DNA of 64,000 bases, from NCBI RefSeq assembly GCF_003324565.1, contig NZ_QOLA01000003.1, forward strand, positions 124,001 to 188,000, read 5' to 3'. The notes under the pieces are model-generated. The model did not search any database, was not told the DNA's origin, and was given only the letters and a program-made list of their open reading frames with translations. Shown here piece after piece: positions 33,560 to 42,682 of the stretch. The position numbers were made by a program, and so were the translations under genes. This DNA comes from Streptomyces sp. SDr-06. GTDB taxonomy: Bacteria > Actinomycetota > Actinomycetes > Streptomycetales > Streptomycetaceae. The stretch's first letter is position 1; the number at the start of each line of letters is the position of its first letter.

Positions 33560-34252
33560 ATGCCACGCGTGCTCCTCATAGAAGACGACCCCTCGGTGCG
33601 CGAAGGGGTCGAGCTCGGGCTGCGGCGACGCGGCCACGAGGTGCGGGCGGCCGGGACCGGCGAGGCCGGACTCGCCTCGCTGAAGGCCTTCCAGCCCGAG
33701 CTGGTGCTGCTCGACCTGATGCTGCCCGGCATGAACGGCGTCCAGGTCTGCCGCCGGATACGCGAGACCAGCCAGCTGCCGATCATCATGCTCACCGCGC
33801 GCGGCGACGACTTCGACGTGGTGGTCGGCCTGGAGGCGGGCGCCGACGACTACATCGTCAAACCCGCCCGCACCGAGGTCATCGAGGCCCGCATCCGGGC
33901 GGTACTGCGCCGCCTCGCCGACCCGGCCGCGGTCCGTCCCGGCCCCGAGTTCCACGGCGAGCTCGCCCTCGACCGGGCCGGGCTCACCGCCGCCAAGAAC
34001 GGCGAACGGCTCGCGCTGGCCCCCTCCGAACTGAAGCTCCTGCTCCACCTCGCGGCCTCGCCCGAGCAGGTCTTCAGCCGCCAGCAACTCCTCGAATCGG
34101 TGTGGGAGCACAGCTACCACGGCGACGCCCGCCTGGTGGACGCCTGTGTACGGCGGCTGCGGCAGAAGCTCGGCGACACCTCGGGCCCTGACGGAGCCCC
34201 CCGCTACATCCAGACCGTACGCGGCTTCGGCTACCGGTTCGGGCCGCTGTGA
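33560..34252 (+). CDS. OmpR-family response regulator
   Basis: This 230-residue regulator has a receiver with acidic pair E8-D9-D10, phospho-acceptor Asp52 (LLDLMLPG), LTARG and YIVKPA, then an OmpR winged helix (LAPSELKLLLHLAASPEQVFSRQQLLESVW, RLVDACVRRLRQKLGD, IQTVRGFGYRF). It starts 33 bp after murJ and overlaps the kinase by 4 bases. Position next to murJ and an L,D-transpeptidase suggests a cell-envelope stress role, comparable with CseB/CseC; that is inference. Confidence 0.94.
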   Translation: MPRVLLIEDDPSVREGVELGLRRRGHEVRAAGTGEAGLASLKAFQPELVLLDLMLPGMNGVQVCRRIRETSQLPIIMLTARGDDFDVVVGLEAGADDYIVKPARTEVIEARIRAVLRRLADPAAVRPGPEFHGELALDRAGLTAAKNGERLALAPSELKLLLHLAASPEQVFSRQQLLESVWEHSYHGDARLVDACVRRLRQKLGDTSGPDGAPRYIQTVRGFGYRFGPL

Positions 34253-35715
34253 GGTTCCCGGCCCGCCGCACCCCGCGCCTGGGGTTGCGGGGCCGGCTGA
34301 TCGCCGCGTTCCTCCTGGTGGCCGCGGTCAGCGCGGTCACCACGGCGGCCCTCACCTACCAGTCGGCGCGCTCGGCCATCCTCCAGCAGGCCCAGGACCA
34401 GGCCGTCGACCAGTTCCGCGAACAGATCGCCCAGCAGTACTTCGCGCTGCCCACCTCCACCGCGGCGATGAAGAACGTCTGCCAGTCACTGGCCCGGGCG
34501 GGCAAGCCGCGCCCCTGGTACGTGTTCGCCGAGTACGGCAGCCTGCGCGCGTCCTCCACCATGCGGCCCACCTCCACCGTGATCACCGACGACCTGCGCC
34601 GGCAGACCCACGCCAACGCGCACGGCTCGTTCCAGCGGGTCGTGCAGGACGGCACCCCGTACCTGACCATCGGCATGCCGGTGATGTTCGAGCGGAGCGG
34701 CGTCCAGCAGCGCACCGGGGTCTACCTGTACGCCGTGATGGATCTCCGGCCCGAGGGCGTCACCATCCAGGCCATGGTCTCGGCGGCCAAGAACGGCGCG
34801 CTGCCCGCCCTCGCCGTCGCCGTGGTGCCCGCCCTGCTCGCCGCGCGCAGCGTGCTGCGGCCGGTGCGCGACCTGCGCCGGGCCGCGAGCAGCATGGGCA
34901 AGGGCAGGCTCGACACCCGGATCGAGGTCAAGGGCTCGGACGAACTGGCCGACCTGGCCTGGACGTTCAACGAGTCGGCCGAGGAACTGGAGCGCTCCGT
35001 CGAGGAGTTGCAGAAGGCCGAGGCGCGCGCCCGGCGCTTCGCCGCCGACGTCTCGCACGAGCTGCGCACCCCGCTGGCCGGCATGCTCGCGGTGACCGAG
35101 GTGCTCGACGAGGACGCCGACGGGCTCGACCCGGACACCGCGCGCGCCGTGCGCCTCATCTCCGCCGAGACCGGCAAGCTCGCCACACTCGTCGAGGACC
35201 TGATGGAGATCTCCCGCTTCGACGCCAAGGCCGCCGAGCTCAACACCGACGAGGTCGACGTCGCCGAGACCATCCGCAAGACCCTCCAGCGGCGGCGCTG
35301 GGAGGACCGTGTGATCACCGAACTCCCCGACGGCGTACGGGCGATGATCGATCCCCGGCGCTTCGACATCGTGGTGGCCAACCTCGTCGGCAACGCGCTG
35401 CGGCACGGTGCGGAGCCGGTGACCGTGCGGCTGCGCCCGGGCGCGGGGCAGGGGCCCCTGGTCGTGGAGGTCGCCGACCGCGGTCCTGGCATCGACGCGG
35501 CGGTGCTGCCGCACATCTTCGACCGCTTCTTCAAGGCGGACGCGGCCCGTACCCGTTCGGCGGGCAGCGGCCTCGGCCTCGCGATCACCCTGGAGAACGT
35601 CCGGCTGCACGGCGGCACCGTGAGCGCGGCGAACGCGCCGGACGGCGGAGCCGTCTTCACGGTCGAGCTGCCCACCGGTCTCCTCGCGCCGGCGTCCGCG
35701 GAGGCGGCGCGATGA
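34249..35715 (+). CDS. OmpR-type sensor histidine kinase
   Basis: This 488-residue kinase starts at GTG 34249. TM1 is at about residues 18-38; an extracytoplasmic sensor domain of about 140 residues contains AAMKNVCQSLARAG; TM2 is near 182-200 (ALPALAVAVVPALLAA); then HAMP, HisKA with His270 in DVSHELRTPL, and HATPase (NLVGNALRHG, DRGPGID, GSGLGLAI). It is coupled by overlaps to the regulator before it and the lipoprotein after it, so all three should be made together. Confidence 0.94.
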   Translation: MRFPARRTPRLGLRGRLIAAFLLVAAVSAVTTAALTYQSARSAILQQAQDQAVDQFREQIAQQYFALPTSTAAMKNVCQSLARAGKPRPWYVFAEYGSLRASSTMRPTSTVITDDLRRQTHANAHGSFQRVVQDGTPYLTIGMPVMFERSGVQQRTGVYLYAVMDLRPEGVTIQAMVSAAKNGALPALAVAVVPALLAARSVLRPVRDLRRAASSMGKGRLDTRIEVKGSDELADLAWTFNESAEELERSVEELQKAEARARRFAADVSHELRTPLAGMLAVTEVLDEDADGLDPDTARAVRLISAETGKLATLVEDLMEISRFDAKAAELNTDEVDVAETIRKTLQRRRWEDRVITELPDGVRAMIDPRRFDIVVANLVGNALRHGAEPVTVRLRPGAGQGPLVVEVADRGPGIDAAVLPHIFDRFFKADAARTRSAGSGLGLAITLENVRLHGGTVSAANAPDGGAVFTVELPTGLLAPASAEAAR

Positions 35716-36206
35716 GACCGAGGACGACCGGGCCCCGTGCGCTGGCCGCGCTCGCCCTGCTGTCGGCCGGTCTGCTCGCCGCGGGCTGCGGCATCCAGTC
35801 CACCGATGTCATCGCGGTGGGCGGGCCCGCGAGCGTGCAGGCGTTTCCGCCCGACGACGGCTCCACCGTGCTCTACTTCACGGGCCCCGACGGGCTGATG
35901 CCCGTGGTCCGCCCCGGCGGCCACCGGCCGCCGCTGCCGCTGCTCTTCGCGGGCCCGGACCAGGACGAGCAGGCGGCCGGGCTCCGCACCGAACTGCCCC
36001 CGGCCAAGGGCGCGTTGAAGCTGGGCGTGTCCGAGGGCGGGGTGACGGTCGCGCTCGGCCAGGACGTCACAGGGCTCACCCCCACCGCCCAGCGGCAGAT
36101 CGCCTGCACCGTCCTCCAGGCGGTTTCGCGGGGCGCGCGGCTGAGGGTGACGATCACCGGCTCCGGCGGCCCGAGCTCGCTGAGCCCGCTGGGCTGCCCG
36201 CTCTGA
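35712..36206 (+). CDS. small lipoprotein linked to the two-component system
   Basis: This 164-residue lipoprotein has signal peptide and lipobox LLAAGC (Cys26). The mature part has the order VAVGG-like start, VLYFTGPDGLMPVVRPG, and a terminal domain with two Cys (IACTVLQAV, LGCPL) that may form a disulfide. ATGA overlap with the kinase gene implies an accessory role in sensing, by analogy with CseA; the fold also faintly resembles a GerMN-type domain. The exact function is unknown. Confidence 0.8.
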   Translation: MRPRTTGPRALAALALLSAGLLAAGCGIQSTDVIAVGGPASVQAFPPDDGSTVLYFTGPDGLMPVVRPGGHRPPLPLLFAGPDQDEQAAGLRTELPPAKGALKLGVSEGGVTVALGQDVTGLTPTAQRQIACTVLQAVSRGARLRVTITGSGGPSSLSPLGCPL

Positions 36207-36303
36207 GGAGGCGTCGGTGCGTCCACGGGACTGTTGACTTCAATTCAGTAAACCCATGGGTAACACTCTGGCGCGCGGCCCGGCGACGGGCCAAGCTCTG
36301 CGT

Positions 36304-36906
36304 GTGGAGAATTCAGCCAGCCCAGCGCAGCCGGCGGCCCGCCCGGTCGTCCTGCGGCTGCGGCGCACTCTGATCTGGGTCCCGCTCGCCGCGATCGCGG
36401 TGGCCGTGCTCTGGTGCGTCGCCGCCGCCTCCGTCTTCGACGGGCCGAACGGCGGCTTCGCGGGCCCGGTGATGGCCGTCTCGGGCGTCGCCGTCCTGGT
36501 CGCCGCGGCCACCTTCGCGGGCTATCTGGTGCGCCCGCTGCGGATCGACGTGGACGCCGACGCCCTCACCGTGCGGCTGCCGACCTGGCTCGCGGGTCGC
36601 ATCGACTGGGACGACGTCACCGCCGTGACCGCCCTCGCGGTGCGGACCGGGACCCGGGTGCGCCGCTTCCTCGTCGTGGACCTGCGCTCGCCCGCGCTTC
36701 CCTACATCAGCCGCCCGCGGTCGATGTACCGGCGCCTGGCGCCCGCGCTCGGCCGCGCCGAGCACGCGCACGGGCTCTGCTTCGAGGAGCAGGTCTTCGA
36801 CTTCGACGCGGCCGAACTGCTCGGCGTGGTGGCCGCGTTCGCGCCCGACGAGGTCGCCGTCGAGAACCGCACGGTGGAACCGGCCGACAGTCCCTGGGAG
36901 TTCTGA
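36304..36906 (+). CDS. membrane protein with PH-like domain
   Basis: This 200-residue protein has two adjacent helices at residues about 20-70 (LIWVPLAAIAVAVLWCVAAASVF, VMAVSGVAVLVAAATFAGYLV) then a PH-like cytoplasmic domain (LRIDVDADALTVRLPTWLAGRIDWDDVTAVTAL) with RRFLVVDLRSPALPYIS. GTG 36304 is chosen because TTGACT near 36234 suggests a promoter whose transcript would begin after ATG 36256, the alternative in-frame start. Bacterial PH membrane proteins are poorly characterised. Confidence 0.72.
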   Translation: MENSASPAQPAARPVVLRLRRTLIWVPLAAIAVAVLWCVAAASVFDGPNGGFAGPVMAVSGVAVLVAAATFAGYLVRPLRIDVDADALTVRLPTWLAGRIDWDDVTAVTALAVRTGTRVRRFLVVDLRSPALPYISRPRSMYRRLAPALGRAEHAHGLCFEEQVFDFDAAELLGVVAAFAPDEVAVENRTVEPADSPWEF

Positions 36907-37022
36907 CCGGCTTCTTGCCTCGTGGCAGGGCGAGCGCCACCGTGTACGCGTACGTCTCGCACGCCGACAGCACCACCGCGAGTCCGTACGCCGACGACCG
37001 CTGCCCCGGAACCGGAGTGCCC

Positions 37023-37796
37023 ATGGCCCCCTTCACGCTGCCCCATACGCTGCACGGCGACGGCGCCCACCGGGTCGTCGCCGTGCACGGCTGGCTCGCC
37101 GACCGCGGCGACTACGCGGCCGTCCTGCCCGATCTCGACGCCGCCGCCTTCACCTACGCCTTCGTCGACCTGCGCGGCTACGGCGAGGCCAGGGACGCAC
37201 CCGGCGCCTACACCACCAGCGAGGGCGCCGAGGACGTCCTGGCGCTCGCCGACCGGCTCGGCTGGCACCGCTTCTCGCTGATCGGGCACTCGATGGGCGG
37301 CGCGGTCGTGCAGCGCGTCCTGGCCGCCGCCCCCGACCGGGTGCGGCGCATGGTCGGCATCTCGCCGGTCCCGGCGAGCGGGATGCCGATGGACGAGGCG
37401 ACCCGCGAACTGTTCACCGAGGCCGCCGAGCACCCCGCCCGGCGCCGGGCCATCATCGACCTCACCACCGGGGGCGAGCGCCCCGACGCCTGGCTGGACC
37501 GGATGACCCGGCGCTCGGTGGAGCGCAGCGACCCCAAGGCGTTCCGCGCCTGGCTCGACTCGTGGTCGGGCGAGGACTTCCACGAGGAGACCGAGGGCTC
37601 GCCGGTGCCCGCCCTCGCGGTGACCGGCGCGCTCGACCCGGCCCTCAACGCCACGTTCCTGCGCGCCACCTGGCTGCGCTGGTATCCGGCGGGACAGCTC
37701 GTGGAACTGCCCCATGCCGGGCACCACGCCATGGACGAGGCGCCGCTCGACCTGATCCGCACCGTCGAGGACTTCCTGCGGGCGGATCATGTCTGA
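37023..37796 (+). CDS. alpha/beta hydrolase
   Basis: This 257-residue enzyme has oxyanion region VAVHGWLADRGDY, FVDLRGYGEA, nucleophile Ser90 in IGHSMGGAVV, Asp in TGALDPALN and His in PHAGHHAMDEAP. GGAACCGGAG precedes ATG 37023. The substrate is unknown; the fold matches haloperoxidase- or esterase-type hydrolases. The next gene, a P450, begins 11 bp after its stop, so the two may act together. Confidence 0.9.
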   Translation: MAPFTLPHTLHGDGAHRVVAVHGWLADRGDYAAVLPDLDAAAFTYAFVDLRGYGEARDAPGAYTTSEGAEDVLALADRLGWHRFSLIGHSMGGAVVQRVLAAAPDRVRRMVGISPVPASGMPMDEATRELFTEAAEHPARRRAIIDLTTGGERPDAWLDRMTRRSVERSDPKAFRAWLDSWSGEDFHEETEGSPVPALAVTGALDPALNATFLRATWLRWYPAGQLVELPHAGHHAMDEAPLDLIRTVEDFLRADHV

Positions 37797-37807
37797 CCGT
37801 GCCCACC

Positions 37808-39079
37808 ATGGCTGAACCACCCGACGTCTTCGACCCCCGGCTGTACGCGGCCGGGCCCCCGTACGCCGCCTACCGCGAGCTGCGCGAACACCGGCCGGTC
37901 GCGTGGCAGGCGGAGCCCGAGGTGCTGGGCTGGCCGGCCGGACCCGGCTTCTGGGCGGTCACCCGGCACGCCGACGTCGTACGGGTCCTCAAGGACGCGG
38001 GCACTTTCTCCTCGGCGCTCGGCGCCACCCAGATCCGCGACCCCGACCCGGCCGACCTGCCGTTCATCCGCCGCATGATGCTCAACCAGGACCCCGCCGC
38101 GCAGGCGCGGCCGCGCCCCGGCGAGGGAGGAGGCCAGGATCACGGGAGGCTGCGCCGACTGGTGAGCCGGGCCTTCACGCCCGGCCGGGTCGACCGCTTC
38201 GAGGCGCTGGCGCGCGAGCGGGCCCGGGCCCTGCTCGGCGCGGCCCGCGACGGCGCGGAGGACGGCGTGTTCGACCTGGTCGCCGACGTCACCGACGACT
38301 ACGCGCTGCTCAACCTCACCGACCTGCTCGGGGTGCCGCCCGGCGACCGGGGCCTCCTGCTGGAGTGGACCGAGCGCGTCATCGCCTACCAGGACCCGGA
38401 CGAACCATCGGTCCTCGGCCCCGACGGGCGGCCGGTCAACCCGCGCTCGCCCGCGATGCTGGCGGAGATGTTCGCGTACGCCCAGCAGCTCGCCGCGTAC
38501 AAACGCGCGTGTCCGGCGGACGACATCATGACCTCGCTCGCCCACTGCGAACTCGCCGACGCCGAGCTGGAGATGTTCTTCTTCCTGCTGACGGTGGCGG
38601 GCAACGACACCGTGCGCGCGGCGGCGCCGGGCGGATTCCTCGCGCTCGCCGAACACCCCGGCGAGCAGGCCAGGTTGAGAGGGCGTCAGGTTTCCGTGGA
38701 CACCGCGATCGAGGAGCTCCTGCGGTGGCATCCGCCGGTGCTGAGCTTCCGGCGGACCGCCCGCCACGCCACCGTCCTGGCCGGGCAGCTCCTCGCGGCC
38801 GGGGACAAGGTCGTCGTCTTCCACGCCTCCGCCCACCGCGACGAGCGCGTCTTCGCCGAGCCGGACCGCCTGGACCTGGCCCGCGGCCCCAATCCGCACG
38901 TCGCGTTCGGCGACGGGCCGCACGTCTGCCTCGGGGCCCACTTCGCGCGGCTGCAACTGCGGGTCCTGCACGAGGAGGCGCTGCGCCTCCTGCCCGCCGC
39001 CGAACTCGCGGCCCCGCCGCGCCGTCTCGTCTCCAACTTCATCAACGGCGTCAAGTCCCTCCCGTTGAGGGTCGGTTAG
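37808..39079 (+). CDS. cytochrome P450, divergent CYP125/CYP124-like
   Basis: This 423-residue P450 has ExxR in EELLRWHPP and heme loop AFGDGPHVCLG with Cys374, and resembles the actinobacterial CYP124/125/142 group. Two features are odd. The I-helix motif reads AGNDTV (264-269) where AGN(D/E)TT is usual. The segment after MMLNQDP carries a Gly/Pro-rich insert (ARPRPGEGGGQDHG) instead of the short PPEHTRLR-like link. The start is ATG 37808, or GTG 37799. The stop overlaps the convergent neighbour in TTAG. Substrate unknown (sterol or fatty acid type by group). Confidence 0.88.
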   Translation: MAEPPDVFDPRLYAAGPPYAAYRELREHRPVAWQAEPEVLGWPAGPGFWAVTRHADVVRVLKDAGTFSSALGATQIRDPDPADLPFIRRMMLNQDPAAQARPRPGEGGGQDHGRLRRLVSRAFTPGRVDRFEALARERARALLGAARDGAEDGVFDLVADVTDDYALLNLTDLLGVPPGDRGLLLEWTERVIAYQDPDEPSVLGPDGRPVNPRSPAMLAEMFAYAQQLAAYKRACPADDIMTSLAHCELADAELEMFFFLLTVAGNDTVRAAAPGGFLALAEHPGEQARLRGRQVSVDTAIEELLRWHPPVLSFRRTARHATVLAGQLLAAGDKVVVFHASAHRDERVFAEPDRLDLARGPNPHVAFGDGPHVCLGAHFARLQLRVLHEEALRLLPAAELAAPPRRLVSNFINGVKSLPLRVG

Positions 39080-39819
39080 CCGCCCGCGCGGTGGGAGGTG
39101 CGGACCACGGGGGCCGGTTCCTGGGCGGCCCGGGTGACATCGGCGACGACCTCCACGACATCGGGGCCGTACGCCTGCGAGTTGACGACCTTGAGGAGCA
39201 GGCAGAACGACGTGTTCCCGTGCTTGCGGGCGAGCTTCTCGGCGTTGCGGGCCAGATAGCGGGTGGCCGCCTGGTTGGTGATCGCGGACTGGCCGCAGAA
39301 GAGGAAGACGGGACGGGAGTCCCGGCCGGGTGTGACCCGGGCCAGGATCACGTACTCGACCACCCCGTTCTCCAGCCGATAGCGCTCCGAGCCGATCTGG
39401 AAGGCGCCCCGGTCGGGGGTCGGCTCGGGGTCCACGTTCATCGTGACACCGGGCAGCAGCGAGGCGAGGTGGGCCGCCATCCGGCGGTTCGAGTAGGGCC
39501 CGCCCAGGCAGAACTCGGTGCGTTCGCCGAAGCCCTGCTGTGCCAGGTCGTGCTGGATGATCTGGGCGTGCGCTCCGCAGTCCTTGATGAGCGAGGAGAG
39601 TTCGAGCAGCGCGAACACGTCGAAGCGGTGCACGGACCCCTCGTGCCCCGCGGCCCGGTTGACGACCAGCAGGCACTCGGAATGGGTCGGCAGCCCGAAG
39701 AACGCCTGCTTGCGGCGGAGTCTGCGCTTCCAGAGGTAGGTGCGGGTGAGCCAGCCGAAGGCGGCGCTTATGCCCGCGGCCACCACGCCGAGGACGATGT
39801 TGCGTACGTCGTCGTTCAT
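39076..39819 (-). CDS. membrane-anchored conserved protein, unknown
   Basis: This 247-residue protein starts at ATG 39819 with one N-terminal helix (NIVLGVVAAGISAAFGWL), a basic stop-transfer (KRRLRRKQ) and a cytoplasmic domain of about 210 residues: HSECLLVVNRAAGHEGSVHRFDVFALLELSSLIKDCG, GERTEFCLGGPYSNRRMAAHL, VVEYVILARVTPG, LFCGQSAITNQAATRYLA. The repeated strand/loop layout with FCLGG and FCGQS suggests a nucleotide- or ligand-binding alpha/beta domain, but I recognise no family. Stop codons overlap with the convergent P450 gene. Confidence 0.75.
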   Translation of the reverse strand: MNDDVRNIVLGVVAAGISAAFGWLTRTYLWKRRLRRKQAFFGLPTHSECLLVVNRAAGHEGSVHRFDVFALLELSSLIKDCGAHAQIIQHDLAQQGFGERTEFCLGGPYSNRRMAAHLASLLPGVTMNVDPEPTPDRGAFQIGSERYRLENGVVEYVILARVTPGRDSRPVFLFCGQSAITNQAATRYLARNAEKLARKHGNTSFCLLLKVVNSQAYGPDVVEVVADVTRAAQEPAPVVRTSHRAGG

Positions 39820-39922
39820 GGGCGGGCATGCTAGCGGGAGTTCGCCCCCGTGTTCGACGTGCTCATGACGTGAGCCCGGGGACGGCGTTACGCTGCGCGG
39901 AGTTTCGCCTACGGAGGTATGC

Positions 39923-41737
39923 ATGCGTCGTCCTGCCGCCCGCACCCTGTCCCTCCTCGCCGCGGCGGCCGCGGTGGCTGCCTCGGTCGCCGCCGCCCCG
40001 CCCACCACGGCCGCGCCCCCGGGTCGCACCCCCGCCAAGGTGCCCGAGGCCGTCGGCTACGGGGGAGCGGTCTCCAGCGTGGACGCGGACGCGTCCGCCG
40101 CGGGCCTGGAGGTCCTCAAGAACGGCGGCAACGCGGTGGACGCGGCCGTCGCCACCGCGGCGGCCCTCGGCGTCACCGAGCCGTACTCCTCGGGCATCGG
40201 CGGAGGCGGCTACTTCGTCTACTACGACGCCGCGTCCCGCTCCGTGCACACCCTCGACGGCCGCGAGACCGCGCCGGCCTCGGCCACCTCCTCGCTCTTC
40301 CTGGAGAACGGCAAGCCGCTGCCCTTCGCGGACGCGGTGACCAGCGGGCTCGGCGTCGGCACCCCGGGCACCCCGGCCACCTGGGACCGTGCGCTCGACG
40401 CCTGGGGCAGCAAGCCGCTGCGCACGCTCCTGAAGCCGGCGGAGCGGCTCGCCCGCGACGGGTTCACCGTCGACGACACCTTCCGCGCGCAGACCAGGGA
40501 CAACCAGGCCCGGTTCGCCGACTTCCCCGACACCGCCAAGCTGTTCCTGCCCGGCGGGCAGCTCCCGGTGGTCGGCTCCACCTTCAAGAACCCCGATCTG
40601 GCGCGCACGTACGAGGAGTTGGGCCGCGAGGGCGTCGACGCGATCTACCGCGGCGACCTCGGCGAGGACATCGTCCGCACGGTCCGCAAGCCGCCGGTCG
40701 ACCCGAAGTCGACCCGCAAGGTGCGCGCGGGCGACCTGACCGAGAAGGACCTGCGCGGCTACGAGGCGAAGTTCCAGGCCCCCACCAAGGTCGGCTACCG
40801 CGGGCTCGACGTCTACGGGATGGCCCCCTCCACCTCCGGCGGCACGGCGGTCGGCGAGGCGCTCAACATCCTGGAGAACACCGATCTGTCCAAGGCCTCG
40901 GACGTGCAGTTCCTGCACCACTACATCGAGGCGAGCCGTATCGCGTTCGCGGACCGGGGCCGCTGGGTCGGCGACCCGGACTTCGAGAACGTGCCGGTCA
41001 AGGGCCTCCTCTCGCAGCGCTTCGCCGACTCGCGGGCCTGCCTGATCAAGGACGACGCGGTCCTCACCAGCCCGCTCGCGCCCGGCGACCCGCGCCATCC
41101 GGCGGCGTGCGGGACAACGGGCCCGGCGGCCGAGACGACGTACGAGGGCGACAACACCACGCACCTCACGGTGGCCGACAAGTGGGGCAACGTCGTCGCG
41201 TACACCCTCACCATCGAGCAGACCGGCGGCAGCGCCATCACCGTGCCGGGCCGCGGCTTCCTGCTCAACAATGAGCTGACCGACTTCTCCTTCGCCCCGG
41301 CGAACCCGGCCGTCCACGACCCGAACCTGCCGGGCCCGGGCAAGCGGCCGCGCTCCTCCATCTCGCCGACGATCGTGCTCGACCGGCACGGCAAGCCGGT
41401 GCTCGCCCTCGGGTCGCCGGGCGGCGCGACCATCATCACCACCGTGCTCCAGACCCTGATCAACCATCTGGACCGGGGGATGCCGCTGGTCGACGCGATC
41501 GCGGCGCCGCGCGCCAGCCAGCGCAACGCGGCCAGGACCGAGCTCGAACCCGCTCTCTACAGCAGCCCCTTGAGGGCCCGGTTGGAGGCGCTCGGCCACG
41601 CGTTCTCGCTGAACCCCGAGATCGGGGCGGCGACCGGGGTGCAGCGCCTGCCGGACGGGCGCTGGCTCGCCGCGGCGGAGAAGGTGCGGCGCGGTGGCGG
41701 CTCGGCGCTGGTGGTCCATCCGAGTGGAAAGCAGTAG
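39923..41737 (+). CDS. ggt: gamma-glutamyltransferase, secreted
   Basis: This 604-residue N-terminal nucleophile enzyme precursor has a signal peptide at 1-31 (LSLLAAAAAVAASVAAA). Autocleavage should occur before Thr412 in NTTHLTVADKWGN, giving large and small subunits. Supporting motifs are GGNAVDAAVATAAALGVTEPYSSGIGGGG, the substrate Arg in DGRETAP, and GSPGGATIITTV. GGAGG lies 5 bases before ATG 39923; a competing ATG at 39919 is out of frame. It transfers or hydrolyses the gamma-glutamyl group of glutathione or gamma-glutamyl peptides outside the cell. Confidence 0.94.
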   Translation: MRRPAARTLSLLAAAAAVAASVAAAPPTTAAPPGRTPAKVPEAVGYGGAVSSVDADASAAGLEVLKNGGNAVDAAVATAAALGVTEPYSSGIGGGGYFVYYDAASRSVHTLDGRETAPASATSSLFLENGKPLPFADAVTSGLGVGTPGTPATWDRALDAWGSKPLRTLLKPAERLARDGFTVDDTFRAQTRDNQARFADFPDTAKLFLPGGQLPVVGSTFKNPDLARTYEELGREGVDAIYRGDLGEDIVRTVRKPPVDPKSTRKVRAGDLTEKDLRGYEAKFQAPTKVGYRGLDVYGMAPSTSGGTAVGEALNILENTDLSKASDVQFLHHYIEASRIAFADRGRWVGDPDFENVPVKGLLSQRFADSRACLIKDDAVLTSPLAPGDPRHPAACGTTGPAAETTYEGDNTTHLTVADKWGNVVAYTLTIEQTGGSAITVPGRGFLLNNELTDFSFAPANPAVHDPNLPGPGKRPRSSISPTIVLDRHGKPVLALGSPGGATIITTVLQTLINHLDRGMPLVDAIAAPRASQRNAARTELEPALYSSPLRARLEALGHAFSLNPEIGAATGVQRLPDGRWLAAAEKVRRGGGSALVVHPSGKQ

Positions 41738-41891
41738 CCCCGGCCGACGTTGCCCAAGAGGCCCATGGACCCCAGCCTGAACGGCCGGGAACCGTGCGCC
41801 TCTTGTCGCGCGGGGGGTGATGCGGCCATGGCGAGAGGGAAGATCGTCCGCACAACGGGTAAGGGATTTTTCCTGACAGAAGGGTCCCCCT

Positions 41892-42596
41892 GTGCGTACC
41901 AGAACGTTCGCCCTCGCCGCCTCGTCCGGCGCCGCCCTGCTCGCCACCGTGGCGCTCCCCGCCACCGCCCAGGGCGGCCACGCCTCCCACGCGCCCGCCA
42001 GGGCGGACGAGGGTTCGGTCAGCGCGGCCGCGCTCCTCGCCAAGGTGAAGACCTGCGACCAGATCTCCCACGGCAGGTACAGGACGCACACCGGGACGTC
42101 GGCCACCGTCCCGGTCTGCGGCACGAACGGGGCCGTGTTCTGGAAGGCCGACCTCGACGTCGACTGCGACGGGCAGATCACCACGGCCTGCAACAGGAGC
42201 ACCGACCCGTGGTTCCAGCCCGAGACCCGCTTCCACCAGTCGAACGGCAAGCCGCTGAGCGCGGAGAAGCTGCCGTACGTGGTGGTGCCGAGCCCCAGCC
42301 CGATCTGGGACTACGCCTCGGCGGGCATCAAGGGGGGCGGTGTGGTCGCCGTCGTCTACAACGACAAGGTCGAGTACGCGGTGGTCGGCGACACGGGCCC
42401 CAGCGCCGTGATCGGCGAGGCGTCGTACGCCACCGCCAAGTCGCTCGGCATGGACCCCGATCCGAGGACGGGCGGAGCCGAGTCGGGCGTCACGTACATC
42501 CTGTTCAAGAACTCCCAGGTCGAGCCGATCGAGAGCCACAGCGCGGCGGCGGCCCTCGGCGCGGGCCTCGCCCAGCGGTTCCTGGCGAGCAACTAG
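41892..42596 (+). CDS. secreted chitosanase-like protein (GH75 type)
   Basis: This 234-residue exported protein starts at GTG 41892 behind GAAGGG and has a signal peptide to about residue 27 (ATAQG). The mature part shows the GH75 pattern: FWKADLDVDCDGQITTAC, FHQSNGKPL, VVVPSP, VVAVVYNDKVEYAVVGDTGP, IGEASYATAKSLG and a terminal PIESHSAAAALGAGLAQRF. Asp in DLDVDCDG and Glu in GEAS are the likely catalytic pair. It probably cleaves chitosan (deacetylated chitin). Confidence 0.85.
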   Translation: MRTRTFALAASSGAALLATVALPATAQGGHASHAPARADEGSVSAAALLAKVKTCDQISHGRYRTHTGTSATVPVCGTNGAVFWKADLDVDCDGQITTACNRSTDPWFQPETRFHQSNGKPLSAEKLPYVVVPSPSPIWDYASAGIKGGGVVAVVYNDKVEYAVVGDTGPSAVIGEASYATAKSLGMDPDPRTGGAESGVTYILFKNSQVEPIESHSAAAALGAGLAQRFLASN

Positions 42597-42620
42597 ACGT
42601 ACCCGTCAACGGGCGTGACG

Positions 42621-42661
42621 GGCCGCGGCGCCCGTACCCCGGGGGAGCGGGCGTCGCGGCC
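42621..42661. terminator. long hairpin between convergent genes
   Basis: Arms GGCCGCGGCGCCCG (42621-42634) and CGGGCGTCGCGGCC (42648-42661) pair at 13 of 14 positions around a 13-base loop. It lies between the convergent chitosanase and methionine-aminopeptidase genes and can serve both strands. Confidence 0.7.
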
Positions 42662-42682
42662 GGTCGTCCGGCGGGCCCGGCG

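Noticed and set aside
31481..34120. 879-codon minus-strand frame opposite murJ and the regulator
   Set aside because: Composition (Gly, Glu, Val, Arg, Gln) is typical of antisense shadows of high-GC genes, and murJ is certain.
40222..40608. Minus-strand frames inside the gamma-glutamyltransferase gene
   Set aside because: Shadows of a gene with complete catalytic motifs.
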